DNA of 25,196 bases from an uncultured Parabacteroides sp. (GCA_900770835.1 CAAGLQ010000204.1:1-25196); one strand, 5' to 3'. Numbered from the stretch's first letter, positions 1 to 8,062 are shown. A program made the numbers and translations. The notes: generated by a model not told the origin, from the sequence alone.

Positions 1-987
1 CCGACCACTTGGCGAAATTACAAATACACCTACAACGAGCAGGAGAAGCGTATTGAGGAGGAGATTATCGGCACGTTCGAGCAGTTGCCGTTGCGGTTGG
101 CTTGGGCGATAACTATCCATAAGAGTCAGGGATTGACTTTCAGCCGAGTCGTGGTGGATTTGACTGGCGGGGTCTTCGCTGGAGGACAAACCTATGTGGC
201 GTTGAGTCGTTGCTGCTCGTTGGATGGTTTGGTGTTACGAAGCCCGGTTAAGCAGCAAGATATTTTCGTGCGTAAGGAGATTGTCTCATTTAGCCAGGCA
301 TTCAATGATCCTCGGTTGATTGAGCAGAGCTTGCGGGAGAGTGAGGCGGAGTTGCTCTATGGGCGTGCGGCGGTCAGCTTCCGGAAGGGGGCGATGAAAG
401 AGGCAGTGGAGGCTTTTGTGGCGGCTGTAGGGAAACGAAATGAACTGGATAATCCGTTGGTACAACGGTTATTGCGCCTGAAGTTGGAGCAGCTGAACAG
501 CCAACGAGAGCAGATCAAAGCGTTGCAAGGTGAGTTGTTGGCAGTGCGGAAGGATTTGCAGGAATATGCCAAGGAGCATTACCTGATGGGCAATGAGTGC
601 ATTACGAAAGCGCATGATCCACGGGCAGCGTTGCGTTGCTTTGATAAGGCCTTGAAGTTGAATCCCACTTTTGTGGATGCGTTGGTGCGCAAAGGGGTAA
701 CACTGATGGATCTGGATGAAGACGAGGAGGCGTATCGCTGTCTGAACCAAGCGGTGAAGCTGTCTCCTAAAGGATTTAAGGCTCGCTACAATCGAGGAAA
801 GTGCTTACTGAAAATGGGCAGTGAGGAGGAGGCATTGGCCGATTTCTTGACGGTGCTCCCCGATCATAAAGAGCACCCCAACCTGCATGCCTATTTAGCG
901 GAGGCATACAAACAGTTGGGGGATGAGTTATCAGCGGCGCAGCATGAGAAGCTGGCTAAATATTATCGTCGTCGGAAAAAGGGCTAA
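1..987 (+). CDS. PIF1/RecD-like helicase C-terminus with TPR tail (5' partial)
   Basis: The reading frame is open from base 1, so this is the last 328 residues of a longer protein. Near its start lie TIHKSQGLTF and YVALSRC, the C-terminal motifs (V/Va and VI) of superfamily 1B DNA helicases such as PIF1 and RecD. These take part in ATP hydrolysis and DNA binding. A charged, probably coiled-coil stretch follows (about residues 165-195 of the visible part), then about three TPR-type repeats with a typical A-x-x-x-F/L-x-x-A-L-x-x-x-P pattern and a basic end (YYRRRKKG). TPRs mediate protein contacts, so this may be a helicase with a docking tail. The TTG at 85 is internal and not a real start. 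The stop overlaps the stop of the convergent isomerase gene by 4 bp. The helicase call is firm; the cellular role is inferred. Confidence 0.85.
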   Translation, partial: PTTWRNYKYTYNEQEKRIEEEIIGTFEQLPLRLAWAITIHKSQGLTFSRVVVDLTGGVFAGGQTYVALSRCCSLDGLVLRSPVKQQDIFVRKEIVSFSQAFNDPRLIEQSLRESEAELLYGRAAVSFRKGAMKEAVEAFVAAVGKRNELDNPLVQRLLRLKLEQLNSQREQIKALQGELLAVRKDLQEYAKEHYLMGNECITKAHDPRAALRCFDKALKLNPTFVDALVRKGVTLMDLDEDEEAYRCLNQAVKLSPKGFKARYNRGKCLLKMGSEEEALADFLTVLPDHKEHPNLHAYLAEAYKQLGDELSAAQHEKLAKYYRRRKKG

Positions 988-1832
988 GCATATTTCTCAG
1001 CCATCTTTCGCATGAATGCTAAACTGCCTTTCGCCAATTCCTCGGCTGGATATTTAGAGGGACGCCACAATGAGACGGCCTCAGCCATGCCTGGAATCGA
1101 ATTGGAGAAGTTCTCTAATACTAAACGTCCCTTGAAGTCGATTGCTTGAAGCCCTCTGAACAGGTCATCCCAACGGACGTTGCCTTCACCAAGCATACCA
1201 CGATCACTCTCAGTCATGTGGAGGTGTTGCAAGCGTGCGCCTGCGGCAACTACTGGCTGATAGAAGCTGGTCTCCTCGATGCACATGTGGAATGTGTCGA
1301 GATGTAGGGAGAGATTAGGTGCACCTACCCTTTCGATGAAACGAAGCACCTCCTCTGAGGAGGTACACATATAGGTCTCATAGCGATTGATGGGTTCAAT
1401 ACCCAATGTCACTTCCGCTTTTGCTGCATAAGCGGCGGCTTCTGCCCATACTTCGCAGAGCGTATCTTCTTCTGCCGGGGTGCGTTGCTTACCGCTGAAG
1501 ACTCCGATTCCGGCGTGCAAAACGCCACCAATGTAGTGTGTCTCTAAGGCTTCCGCTTTGTCAATGGCCGCTTTCAATAGGTGAATAGCCTCTTTCGGAT
1601 GCGTTGGGATATGTGCCTCCGGGGGCAGGTTGAGGGCGCAGGTCGCTTGTAGGTTATGCGCCTTTAGTTGCTTCTTTACGGTGGGTGCGTCAAATTCCAT
1701 GCTGGGTGGAAGCAGGATCTCTAAAAGATCAAATCCTGCCGCTGCGGTTTGTTGGATGGCATACAATCCACTCTCTGGAGTCCACATGGGTGGAATCCAA
1801 GAGAGGATAGAACAGCCAAATGTGGGATTCAT
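984..1832 (-). CDS. Sugar 3-epimerase-like TIM-barrel protein (D-psicose/tagatose 3-epimerase family)
   Basis: A 282-residue protein of the xylose-isomerase-like (AP endonuclease 2) TIM-barrel fold. Candidate metal ligands are E146 (in GIEPINRYE), D179 (in LHLDTFHM), H205 (in HLHMTES) and E240 (in LVLENF). Their spacing (33, 26 and 35 residues) equals that of E150, D183, H209 and E244 as I recall them for Agrobacterium D-psicose 3-epimerase. The DTFHM-x-IEE signature is also shared. Such enzymes epimerise ketoses at C3 using Mn or Co. The substrate here is not known, and a hydroxypyruvate-isomerase or inositol-pathway relative is possible. It lies 30 bp downstream of the epimerase/dehydratase on the same strand, so the two are probably co-transcribed. 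It has no signal peptide and should be cytoplasmic. Confidence 0.85.
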   Translation of the reverse strand: MNPTFGCSILSWIPPMWTPESGLYAIQQTAAAGFDLLEILLPPSMEFDAPTVKKQLKAHNLQATCALNLPPEAHIPTHPKEAIHLLKAAIDKAEALETHYIGGVLHAGIGVFSGKQRTPAEEDTLCEVWAEAAAYAAKAEVTLGIEPINRYETYMCTSSEEVLRFIERVGAPNLSLHLDTFHMCIEETSFYQPVVAAGARLQHLHMTESDRGMLGEGNVRWDDLFRGLQAIDFKGRLVLENFSNSIPGMAEAVSLWRPSKYPAEELAKGSLAFMRKMAEKYA

Positions 1833-1862
1833 TGTCTTTTCTGTTTAATGTATGAATAACGA

Positions 1863-3359
1863 TTATTTCTCATTATAGTCCGCATAGATCGACTGATCAT
1901 ACACCCGATGCTCCTCCTTGCTGTGGAAGGGATAATAGACCTGGGCGAAGAAGGGATTCCCCTTGGCGATCGCATCATAATTCCACGGCATCGGTAGGCA
2001 CTCCGGGCACCAATGACCGCCTTGAATGATCAGCGCAGGTGAAGCCTTGAAGCGATGTCCGAATTGACACTCCCACTCCAACGGTGTGGCCATATCGCCC
2101 TCTTTCATGGTTGGTGAGAGGCATTTGCCTCCGCGGAAAGCGGCGGCCTGTTTCATGTCCTCGATCGTGAGGGTGGACAACGGTTTGCTTTCGTCGTAGC
2201 CGTGATCCAGCAAGGTTGGTTTTTCCGAGGGACGCTTCTTCAATAAATCATTCCATTCTGGAATCGATTGCCAAGCCTCAAATGAACCAAAGTAGGCGGC
2301 GATGCGGGTCTCATTCCGTGTTTTGATCCAATCGCGTGTGCCTAAACCGGGCGTTTGGGCAATCTTTCCCATGCCCCATTTGATGAGAGCAGGTGGCACA
2401 ATCTTAGCTAAATGGAAATACCAAGGCACCTGTTTCGCCATCCAAGCAAAGTACTCCTCGCAAGGAGCATTACTGCGGAAGTGCAGGTAGTTCTCTAATA
2501 CGTCACTATCAGTGTACCATTGTCCGTGGAAATTGCGGATTGCAAACCAGTTGGGCTCAAAAATTTTTTCTACGGGTGGACAACCAATTGCTTTCAGCAA
2601 CTTCTCTTCAAACTCATAGTTGGTCAATCGATAGGAGGGGCCGCTACTGATATTATAGAAGCGATTCCAGAACTCTTCGGGTACCCAATCCTCACAGACA
2701 TTGGCCAACAATCGTCCGGAATCTTGTGCGGTAGCCCATTCCAATACGCCATCCAAAGGCACATGGAAAGTGATGGGGTCTGACCCTTTCATCAATAGCT
2801 CCGGGTAAAGGATGCCGGTCTGACGGAGGCAAGCCCAATGCTTGATGCCTGACTCCACGAAGATACGCTCTGCGATGGTCTTTGAGATGGCGTAATGGTC
2901 GTATATGCTGATGTTGATCGGATCGCCAGTGCGTCCCCAATGAACAGGGGCATTACGATGACCTAACTGGGCTACGGAACCAATGTAAACCACCTTGATC
3001 TCGTCAGCATTGGGTTGCGCTAAAACAGCCTTTGCGATATGTTGTGCGGCAGTAGTGTTGACTTTTAGTGTTTTCTTGGGGAAATAGTCAGCGGCAGGCG
3101 ATACCATTCCACCTACGTGCAACACGTAGTCTGCTCCGCTTACGCCTTTCAATACGTCATCGTAATTCATTAAATCGCCCCAAACGATGCGAATGCCCTC
3201 CATCTGCTCAAACTCAGCCAGTTTTTTTTTGTTGACTTGGCTGGGTCTTGCCAATAACGTGACCTGAAAGTGATCCAGTCGTTGAGCTAATTCCATAAGG
3301 CCCGCATGGCCCATCGTGCCGGTGGCACCTGTCAAAAAGATCGTCTTTTTGTTTTTCAT
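1863..3359 (-). CDS. NAD-dependent epimerase/dehydratase (extended SDR) with C-terminal zinc ribbon
   Basis: The protein has 498 residues. The start is the ATG at 3359 (MKNKKTIFLTG). The frame stays open further upstream, but that would run through the terminator and into a tRNA gene. The N-terminus is a Rossmann fold with GATGTMG at 11-17, and S128, Y156 and K160 form the SDR catalytic set (YxxxK). The SDR part resembles nucleoside-diphosphate-sugar epimerases/dehydratases, substrate unknown. After about residue 400 it leaves the SDR pattern. GGKCLS at 411-416 is followed by W429-x-C431-xxx-H435 and C451-x-x-C454 (GHWCPEC). This matches the treble-clef/zinc-ribbon motif of the PF14311 type, normally seen in other proteins. 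Family usual length is about 300-350 residues, so the tail is extra. A weak promoter-like TATCTTCG lies about 50 bp upstream. It heads a two-gene unit with the sugar epimerase. Confidence 0.85.
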   Translation of the reverse strand: MKNKKTIFLTGATGTMGHAGLMELAQRLDHFQVTLLARPSQVNKKKLAEFEQMEGIRIVWGDLMNYDDVLKGVSGADYVLHVGGMVSPAADYFPKKTLKVNTTAAQHIAKAVLAQPNADEIKVVYIGSVAQLGHRNAPVHWGRTGDPINISIYDHYAISKTIAERIFVESGIKHWACLRQTGILYPELLMKGSDPITFHVPLDGVLEWATAQDSGRLLANVCEDWVPEEFWNRFYNISSGPSYRLTNYEFEEKLLKAIGCPPVEKIFEPNWFAIRNFHGQWYTDSDVLENYLHFRSNAPCEEYFAWMAKQVPWYFHLAKIVPPALIKWGMGKIAQTPGLGTRDWIKTRNETRIAAYFGSFEAWQSIPEWNDLLKKRPSEKPTLLDHGYDESKPLSTLTIEDMKQAAAFRGGKCLSPTMKEGDMATPLEWECQFGHRFKASPALIIQGGHWCPECLPMPWNYDAIAKGNPFFAQVYYPFHSKEEHRVYDQSIYADYNEK

Positions 3360-3417
3360 GCTATAATAATATATGTATAGTAAAAAACGAATGTTGCTTA
3401 TTGGGGAGCGAAGATAC

Positions 3418-3458
3418 AAAAAAAACTCTCTATCACTTTGCGGAGATAGAGAGTTTTT
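3418..3458 (-). terminator. Rho-independent terminator of the tRNA-Glu pair
   Basis: On the minus strand, directly after the second tRNA, a stem of up to 14 bp (arms 3445-3458 and 3421-3434, core ACTCTCTATC/GATAGAGAGT) with a 10-nt loop is followed by a run of U. It separates the tRNA transcript from the epimerase gene that starts at 3359. Confidence 0.9.
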
Positions 3459-3459
3459 G

Positions 3460-3531
3460 TAGTGGATACGAGAATCGAACTCGTATTGCATGCGTGAGAG
3501 GCATGTGTCCTAACCATTAGACGAATCCACC
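3460..3531 (-). tRNA. tRNA-Glu (anticodon CUC), copy 2
   Basis: It folds as a 72-nt cloverleaf including the discriminator base. The acceptor is GGTGGAT/ATCCACT, with a G1-U72 wobble at the end. The D arm is GTC/GAC. The anticodon stem CATGC/GCATG holds the loop CTCTCAC, so the anticodon is CTC and reads GAG. The T stem is ACGAG/CTCGT with loop TTCGATT. CCA is not encoded. This is the promoter-distal copy, just before the terminator. Confidence 0.95.
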
Positions 3532-3559
3532 AGTTAGTGTCGTTTCAATCTTGGTTTTG

Positions 3560-3631
3560 TAGTGGATACGAGAATCGAACTCGTATTGCATGCGTGAGAG
3601 GCATGTGTCCTAACCATTAGACGAATCCACC
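3560..3631 (-). tRNA. tRNA-Glu (anticodon CUC), copy 1
   Basis: Identical in sequence to the other copy 100 bp away, with the same cloverleaf and CTC anticodon. It is the promoter-proximal gene. A 28-bp spacer separates the two, so they should be made as one precursor. GAG, the codon it reads, is the dominant glutamate codon in the neighbouring mutA and mutB genes. Confidence 0.95.
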
Positions 3632-3665
3632 AGTTAGCTGTCAACCTTGATTGATTTTGACGCTG

Positions 3666-3697
3666 CAAAGGTAATGCTATTTTTTGAATCTGCAAGA
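3666..3697 (-). promoter_or_regulatory. Bacteroidetes-type promoter for the tRNA-Glu pair
   Basis: On the minus strand, TACCTTTG (complement of 3666-3673) matches the -7 consensus TAnnTTTG. TTG (complement of 3693-3695) lies 19 nt upstream as the -33 element. Transcription would start near 3658, about 27 nt before the first tRNA. Confidence 0.75.
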
Positions 3698-3767
3698 GTT
3701 GAAGGCAAAAAAATGCTGTATAGCGTGCTTTTTTACTGCATAAGGTTGCTTTTTCGTCTGCTTTTCA

Positions 3768-3797
3768 TTGCTGCCTCTGTTTATTTATCTAACTTTG
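3768..3797 (+). promoter_or_regulatory. Bacteroidetes-type promoter for mutAB
   Basis: TTG at 3768-3770 and TAACTTTG at 3790-3797 are separated by 19 nt, a near-perfect -33/-7 pair. The expected start of transcription is near 3804, giving a 5' leader of about 54 nt, AT-rich and without a Shine-Dalgarno sequence. No cobalamin riboswitch fits in this leader. Confidence 0.75.
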
Positions 3798-3857
3798 CCA
3801 CCTGTATATGAGTAGTATGAAACAGTACTAATACCATTTAATAAATAACTAATAATT

Positions 3858-5717
3858 ATGGCAGAACAGAAAGAAAAACTTTTCTCTGAATTCGCTCCGG
3901 TCTCTACTGAGGATTGGGTTGCGAAGATTACGGCTGACTTGAAAGGAGTCCCGTTTGAGAAAAAGCTTGTTTGGAAGACAGGCGAAGGATTTAATGTAAA
4001 TCCTTTCTATCGTTTGGAGGACGTTGAGGGTCTGAAAACGACTGAGTCACTCCCCGGTGAGTTCCCCTATGTTCGTGGAACAAAGAAGGACAACGATTGG
4101 AAGGTGCGCCAGAACATCGAGGTTTGCTGCTTCAAGGCAGCGAATGAGAAGGCGTTAGACATCTTGAACAAGGGTGTGACCTCTCTGGGCTTCGTGATCA
4201 AGGGTGACGACGTGAACAAGGAGAATATTGCTGCGCTGTTGGAGGGTATCTGCCCGCAGGCAGTGGAGCTCAACTTCAACACCTGCTTATGCAAGGCAGA
4301 GGAGTTGATCGGCATTTTGGCTGAGGTATTCCAGAGCAAGGGCGTAGACTTAGAGAAGTGCTATGGTTCTGTAAACTATGATCCGTTCAAGAAACCGTTG
4401 ATTAAGGGTAAGGAGAATCCAAATTGGGTAGAGGGCGCTGCGGCTGTGCTCAAGGCTGGTGCGGCTTTGCCTAAGTATCGTGTATTGGCGGTTAATGCGT
4501 TCAATTTGAACAATGCGGGTGCGTTCATTACACAGGAGTTGGGTTATGCTTTAGCTTGGGGTAACGAGTTGATCGCTAAGCTGACAGAGGCTGGCTTCAC
4601 AGTGGACGAAGTTGCTAAGAATATCAAGTTCAACTTCGGTATTAGCTCTAACTACTTCATGGAGATTGCGAAGTTCCGTGCCGCACGTTGGTTATGGGCA
4701 GAGATCGTGAAGGCTTATGCGCCTGCTTGTGATTGCGCTTGCAAGATGCATGTACATGCACAGACTTCTGAGTGGAACATGACGATTTTCGACGCTCACG
4801 TGAATTTGTTGCGTTCACAGACAGAGGCTATGTCAGCTGCTATCGCTGGTGTAGATTCGATCACGGTTCGTCCATTCGATAAGACTTATCAGACTCCGGA
4901 TGACTTCTCTGAGCGTATCGCTCGCAACCAGCAGTTGCTGTTGAAGGAGGAGTCTCACTTTGATAAGGTTGTTGATCCTTCCGCAGGTTCTTATTATGTA
5001 GAGGTATTGACCAACTCTTTGGCTGATGTAGCTTGGAGATTGTTCCTCGATGTAGAGGAGAAGGGTGGTTTCTCAGCGTTGGCTAACGCAGGTGAGATCC
5101 AGAAGGCGGTCAATGCGTCTAACGAGGCTCGTCATAAGAACGTGGCTACTCGTCGTGAGATCTTATTGGGTTCTAACCAATATCCTAACTTCACGGAGGT
5201 AGCTGCCGAGAAGATCAAAGAGACCGCTTCTGCTTGCTGCGGTGGTGGCCACTGTGGTGAGGCTACGATCACGGCACTCGACTTCTCTCGTGGTGCTTCT
5301 GAGTTTGAGGCATTGCGTTTGGCTACCGAGAAGAGTGGTAAGACTCCGAAGGTATTTATGTTGACTATTGGTAATTTGGCTATGCGTTTGGCTCGTTCTC
5401 AGTTCTCTGCAAACTTCTTCGCATGCGCAGGTTATAAGATCATCGATAACTTAGGCTTCGAGACAGTTGAGGCTGGTGTTGAGGCAGCGGTGAAGGCTGG
5501 TGCTGAGGTGGTTGTGTTGTGCTCAAGCGATGATGAGTATGCAACATTCGCTCCGGAGGCATTCAAGGCTTTGGCTGGACGTGCAGAGTTTGTAGTAGCG
5601 GGTGCTCCTGCTTGCATGGAGGATTTGAAGGCTGCCGGTATCGAGCAATTCATTAACGTGAAGAGCAACGTGCTGGAGACTTTGAAGGCATTCAACGCTA
5701 AATTAGGAATCAACTAA
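3858..5717 (+). CDS. mutA: Methylmalonyl-CoA mutase small subunit
   Basis: This 619-residue protein is the non-catalytic small subunit of the adenosylcobalamin-dependent methylmalonyl-CoA mutase. With MutB it interconverts succinyl-CoA and methylmalonyl-CoA in the succinate-to-propionate route of Bacteroidales, in the cytoplasm. The N-terminal mutase TIM barrel covers about residues 40-440 and a flavodoxin-like C-terminal domain about 490-619. That domain lacks the DxHxxG cobalamin motif present in MutB, as expected for the small subunit. It is followed 39 bp later by mutB in the same direction. Odd points are two cysteine/histidine clusters: C291, C293, C295, H298 in the barrel, and C460, C461, H465, C466 in the linker between the domains. 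The first codons are AAA/GAA-rich, and the rest of the gene strongly prefers AAG/GAG. Confidence 0.95.
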   Translation: MAEQKEKLFSEFAPVSTEDWVAKITADLKGVPFEKKLVWKTGEGFNVNPFYRLEDVEGLKTTESLPGEFPYVRGTKKDNDWKVRQNIEVCCFKAANEKALDILNKGVTSLGFVIKGDDVNKENIAALLEGICPQAVELNFNTCLCKAEELIGILAEVFQSKGVDLEKCYGSVNYDPFKKPLIKGKENPNWVEGAAAVLKAGAALPKYRVLAVNAFNLNNAGAFITQELGYALAWGNELIAKLTEAGFTVDEVAKNIKFNFGISSNYFMEIAKFRAARWLWAEIVKAYAPACDCACKMHVHAQTSEWNMTIFDAHVNLLRSQTEAMSAAIAGVDSITVRPFDKTYQTPDDFSERIARNQQLLLKEESHFDKVVDPSAGSYYVEVLTNSLADVAWRLFLDVEEKGGFSALANAGEIQKAVNASNEARHKNVATRREILLGSNQYPNFTEVAAEKIKETASACCGGGHCGEATITALDFSRGASEFEALRLATEKSGKTPKVFMLTIGNLAMRLARSQFSANFFACAGYKIIDNLGFETVEAGVEAAVKAGAEVVVLCSSDDEYATFAPEAFKALAGRAEFVVAGAPACMEDLKAAGIEQFINVKSNVLETLKAFNAKLGIN

Positions 5718-5750
5718 GAATTATGACGTTTCATAATTCATAATTTTTCT
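5718..5750. repeat. Small inverted repeat and TTCATAATT motif between mutA and mutB
   Basis: Directly after the mutA stop, GAATTATGA (5718-5726) and TCATAATTC (5731-5739) form a 9-bp stem with a 4-nt loop, followed by ATAATTTTT. It could be an intra-operon RNA hairpin or an attenuator. The TTCATAATTC core resembles the AT-rich repeat at 15827-15858. Confidence 0.6.
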
Positions 5751-5756
5751 GAGATC

Positions 5757-7904
5757 ATGAGACCAAATTTTAAAGATATAGATATCAAAAATGCCGGATT
5801 CGCCGCTCAAAACGCTGCGGAATGGGCAAAGGCCAATGGTATTGAGGCTAACTGGAAGACACCTGAGCATATCGAGGTGAAACCCGTATATACCAAAGAA
5901 GATTTGGAGGGCATGGAGCACTTGAACTATGTGTCTGGTTTGCCTCCCTATTTGCGTGGCCCGTATAGCGCCATGTATCCGATGCGTCCTTGGACCATCC
6001 GTCAGTACGCTGGTTTCTCAACAGCTGAGGAGTCTAACGCATTCTATCGTCGTAACTTGGCTTCTGGCCAGAAAGGTTTGTCTGTAGCGTTCGACCTGCC
6101 GACTCACCGTGGTTACGATGCTGATAACGAGCGTGTGGTAGGTGACGTGGGTAAAGCCGGTGTATCTATCTGCTCGTTGGAGAACATGAAGGTGTTGTTC
6201 GATGGTATTCCCTTGAACAAGATGTCTGTCTCTATGACAATGAACGGTGCCGTGTTGCCCGTTTTGGCATTCTACATCAACGCAGGTTTGGAGCAGGGTG
6301 CTAAGTTGGAGGAGATGGCTGGTACGATCCAGAACGATATCTTGAAGGAGTTCATGGTGCGTAACACCTATATCTATCCGCCTGAGTTCTCTATGCGTAT
6401 TATCGCTGATATCTTTGAGTACACTTCTCAGAAGATGCCGAAGTTCAACTCAATCTCTATCTCTGGTTACCACATGCAGGAGGCTGGTGCTACGGCTGAT
6501 ATCGAGATGGCTTACACGCTGTGCGATGGTTTGGAGTACCTCCGTGCCGGTGTGAACGCAGGTATCAACATCGATGCTTTTGCTCCCCGTCTCTCTTTCT
6601 TCTGGGCAATCGGTGTAAATCACTTTATGGAGATTGCGAAGATGCGTGCCGCACGTATGTTGTGGGCGAAGATCGTGAAGAGTTTTGGTGCGAAGAACCC
6701 GAAATCGTTGGCTTTGCGTACACACTGCCAGACTTCAGGTTGGTCTTTGACAGAGCAGGATCCGTTCAACAATGTGGGTCGTACTTGTATCGAGGCTATG
6801 GCCGCTGCTTTGGGTCATACGCAGTCACTGCATACGAATGCGTTGGATGAGGCTATCGCATTGCCGACTGACTTCTCTGCTCGTATCGCACGTAATACAC
6901 AGATCTATATCCAGGAGGAGACTAAGGTCTGCAAGCAGATCGACCCGTGGGGTGGTTCTTTCTATGTAGAGACATTGACCAACGAGTTGGTACACAAAGG
7001 TTGGGCATTGATCCAGGAGATTGAGAGCATGGGCGGTATGGCTAAGGCTATTGAGACTGGTCTGCCGAAGATGCGTATCGAGGAGGCTGCTGCACGTACG
7101 CAGGCTCGTATCGATTCTGGTATCCAGACCATCGTGGGCGTGAACAAGTATCGTCTGCCGAAGGAGGATCCGATCGACATCTTGGAGATTGATAACACCG
7201 CTGTTCGTAACGAGCAGATTGAGCTGTTGAAGAAGTTGCGTGAGAATCGTGACGAGGCTGCTGTTCAGAAGGCTTTGGCTGACATTACGGAGTGCGTTCG
7301 TACGAAACAGGGTAACCTCTTGGATTTGGCCGTTAAGGCTGCAGGTTTGCGTGCGTCATTGGGTGAGATCTCAGATGCGTGCGAGGCTGTTGTAGGTCGT
7401 TATAAAGCAATCATTAGAACTATTTCAGGCGTGTATTCATCAGAGACAAAGAAAGACGCTGACTTCCAGCGTGCTTGCGAGCTGTGCGAGCAGTTTGCGA
7501 AGAAAGAGGGCCGTCAGCCGCGTATCATGATCGCTAAGATGGGTCAGGATGGTCATGACCGTGGTGCTAAGGTCGTAGCAACGGGTTACGCTGACTGTGG
7601 TTTCGACGTCGATATGGGTCCGTTGTTCCAGACTCCGGCGGAGGCCGCTCGTCAGGCAGTTGAGAACGATGTTCATGTGATGGGTGTTTCTTCATTGGCA
7701 GCTGGTCACAAGACATTGGTTCCGCAGGTTATTGATGAGTTGAAGAAGTTAGGTCGTGAGGACATCGTGGTGATCGCCGGTGGTGTCATCCCTGCGCAAG
7801 ACTATGACTTCTTGTATAAGGCTGGTGTAGCTGCTATCTTCGGTCCGGGTACTTCCGTAACGAAGGCTGCTTGCCAGATCTTGGAGATCCTGTTGGGTGA
7901 GTAA
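5757..7904 (+). CDS. mutB: Methylmalonyl-CoA mutase large (catalytic) subunit
   Basis: This 715-residue protein is the catalytic subunit of methylmalonyl-CoA mutase, which carries out the radical rearrangement between succinyl-CoA and (R)-methylmalonyl-CoA using adenosylcobalamin. The N-terminal TIM barrel spans about residues 50-560. The C-terminal cobalamin-binding domain has the base-off/His-on motif D598-x-H600-x-x-G603 in GQDGHDRGAK. Length agrees with the family. The start ATG at 5757 gives the usual N-terminus (RPNFKDI). The first about 20 codons are AT-rich with codons such as AGA, CCA, ATA and CAA, which become rare later. It is second in the mutAB unit and ends 22 bp before a strong terminator. 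No methylmalonyl-CoA epimerase, decarboxylase or MeaB chaperone gene is in the window. Confidence 0.97.
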   Translation: MRPNFKDIDIKNAGFAAQNAAEWAKANGIEANWKTPEHIEVKPVYTKEDLEGMEHLNYVSGLPPYLRGPYSAMYPMRPWTIRQYAGFSTAEESNAFYRRNLASGQKGLSVAFDLPTHRGYDADNERVVGDVGKAGVSICSLENMKVLFDGIPLNKMSVSMTMNGAVLPVLAFYINAGLEQGAKLEEMAGTIQNDILKEFMVRNTYIYPPEFSMRIIADIFEYTSQKMPKFNSISISGYHMQEAGATADIEMAYTLCDGLEYLRAGVNAGINIDAFAPRLSFFWAIGVNHFMEIAKMRAARMLWAKIVKSFGAKNPKSLALRTHCQTSGWSLTEQDPFNNVGRTCIEAMAAALGHTQSLHTNALDEAIALPTDFSARIARNTQIYIQEETKVCKQIDPWGGSFYVETLTNELVHKGWALIQEIESMGGMAKAIETGLPKMRIEEAAARTQARIDSGIQTIVGVNKYRLPKEDPIDILEIDNTAVRNEQIELLKKLRENRDEAAVQKALADITECVRTKQGNLLDLAVKAAGLRASLGEISDACEAVVGRYKAIIRTISGVYSSETKKDADFQRACELCEQFAKKEGRQPRIMIAKMGQDGHDRGAKVVATGYADCGFDVDMGPLFQTPAEAARQAVENDVHVMGVSSLAAGHKTLVPQVIDELKKLGREDIVVIAGGVIPAQDYDFLYKAGVAAIFGPGTSVTKAACQILEILLGE

Positions 7905-7926
7905 TCATAGGATATTTCCTACATAA

Positions 7927-7970
7927 AAAGCGGGTCGGACATGGATTTGTCCGACCCGCTTTCTGTTTTT
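7927..7970 (+). terminator. Rho-independent terminator of mutAB
   Basis: A perfect 15-bp stem (7927-7941 with 7948-7962, core GCGGGTCGGACA) encloses the loop TGGATT and is followed by CTGTTTTTC. It lies 22 bp after the mutB stop. Confidence 0.92.
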
Positions 7971-8023
7971 CTGTTATATGTTAAGCTTATAACAATAAGG
8001 GTGTCGATACTAGGTAGGAAGCA

Positions 8024-8062
8024 TCTGAAAAAGAGCAGATGCCACAATGACATCTGCTCTTT
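8024..8062 (-). terminator. Rho-independent terminator of the efflux/lpxA-like unit
   Basis: On the minus strand, a 12-bp stem (AAAGAGCAGATG at 8030-8041 pairs with CATCTGCTCTTT at 8051-8062) with a 9-nt loop is followed by TTTTC. It sits 25 bp downstream of the acyltransferase stop and faces the mutAB terminator. Confidence 0.88.

Larger units (their letters stand above)
3455..3637. repeat. Tandem duplication covering the two tRNA-Glu genes
   Basis: Blocks 3455-3537 and 3555-3637 are identical over 83 bp and offset by exactly 100 bp. The identity includes each tRNA plus short flanks (TTTTGT on one side, AGTTAG on the other). The remaining spacer bases have diverged. This indicates a tandem duplication, with the tRNA part kept identical. 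Confidence 0.9.

Noticed and set aside
3360..3491. A 44-codon N-terminal extension of the epimerase (start at 3491)
   Set aside because: It would translate through the tRNA terminator and part of a tRNA gene; the Rossmann fold starts right after the ATG at 3359.
3798..3857. Cobalamin riboswitch upstream of mutAB
   Set aside because: The leader is about 54 nt and AT-rich, too short for a B12 riboswitch and without its conserved box.
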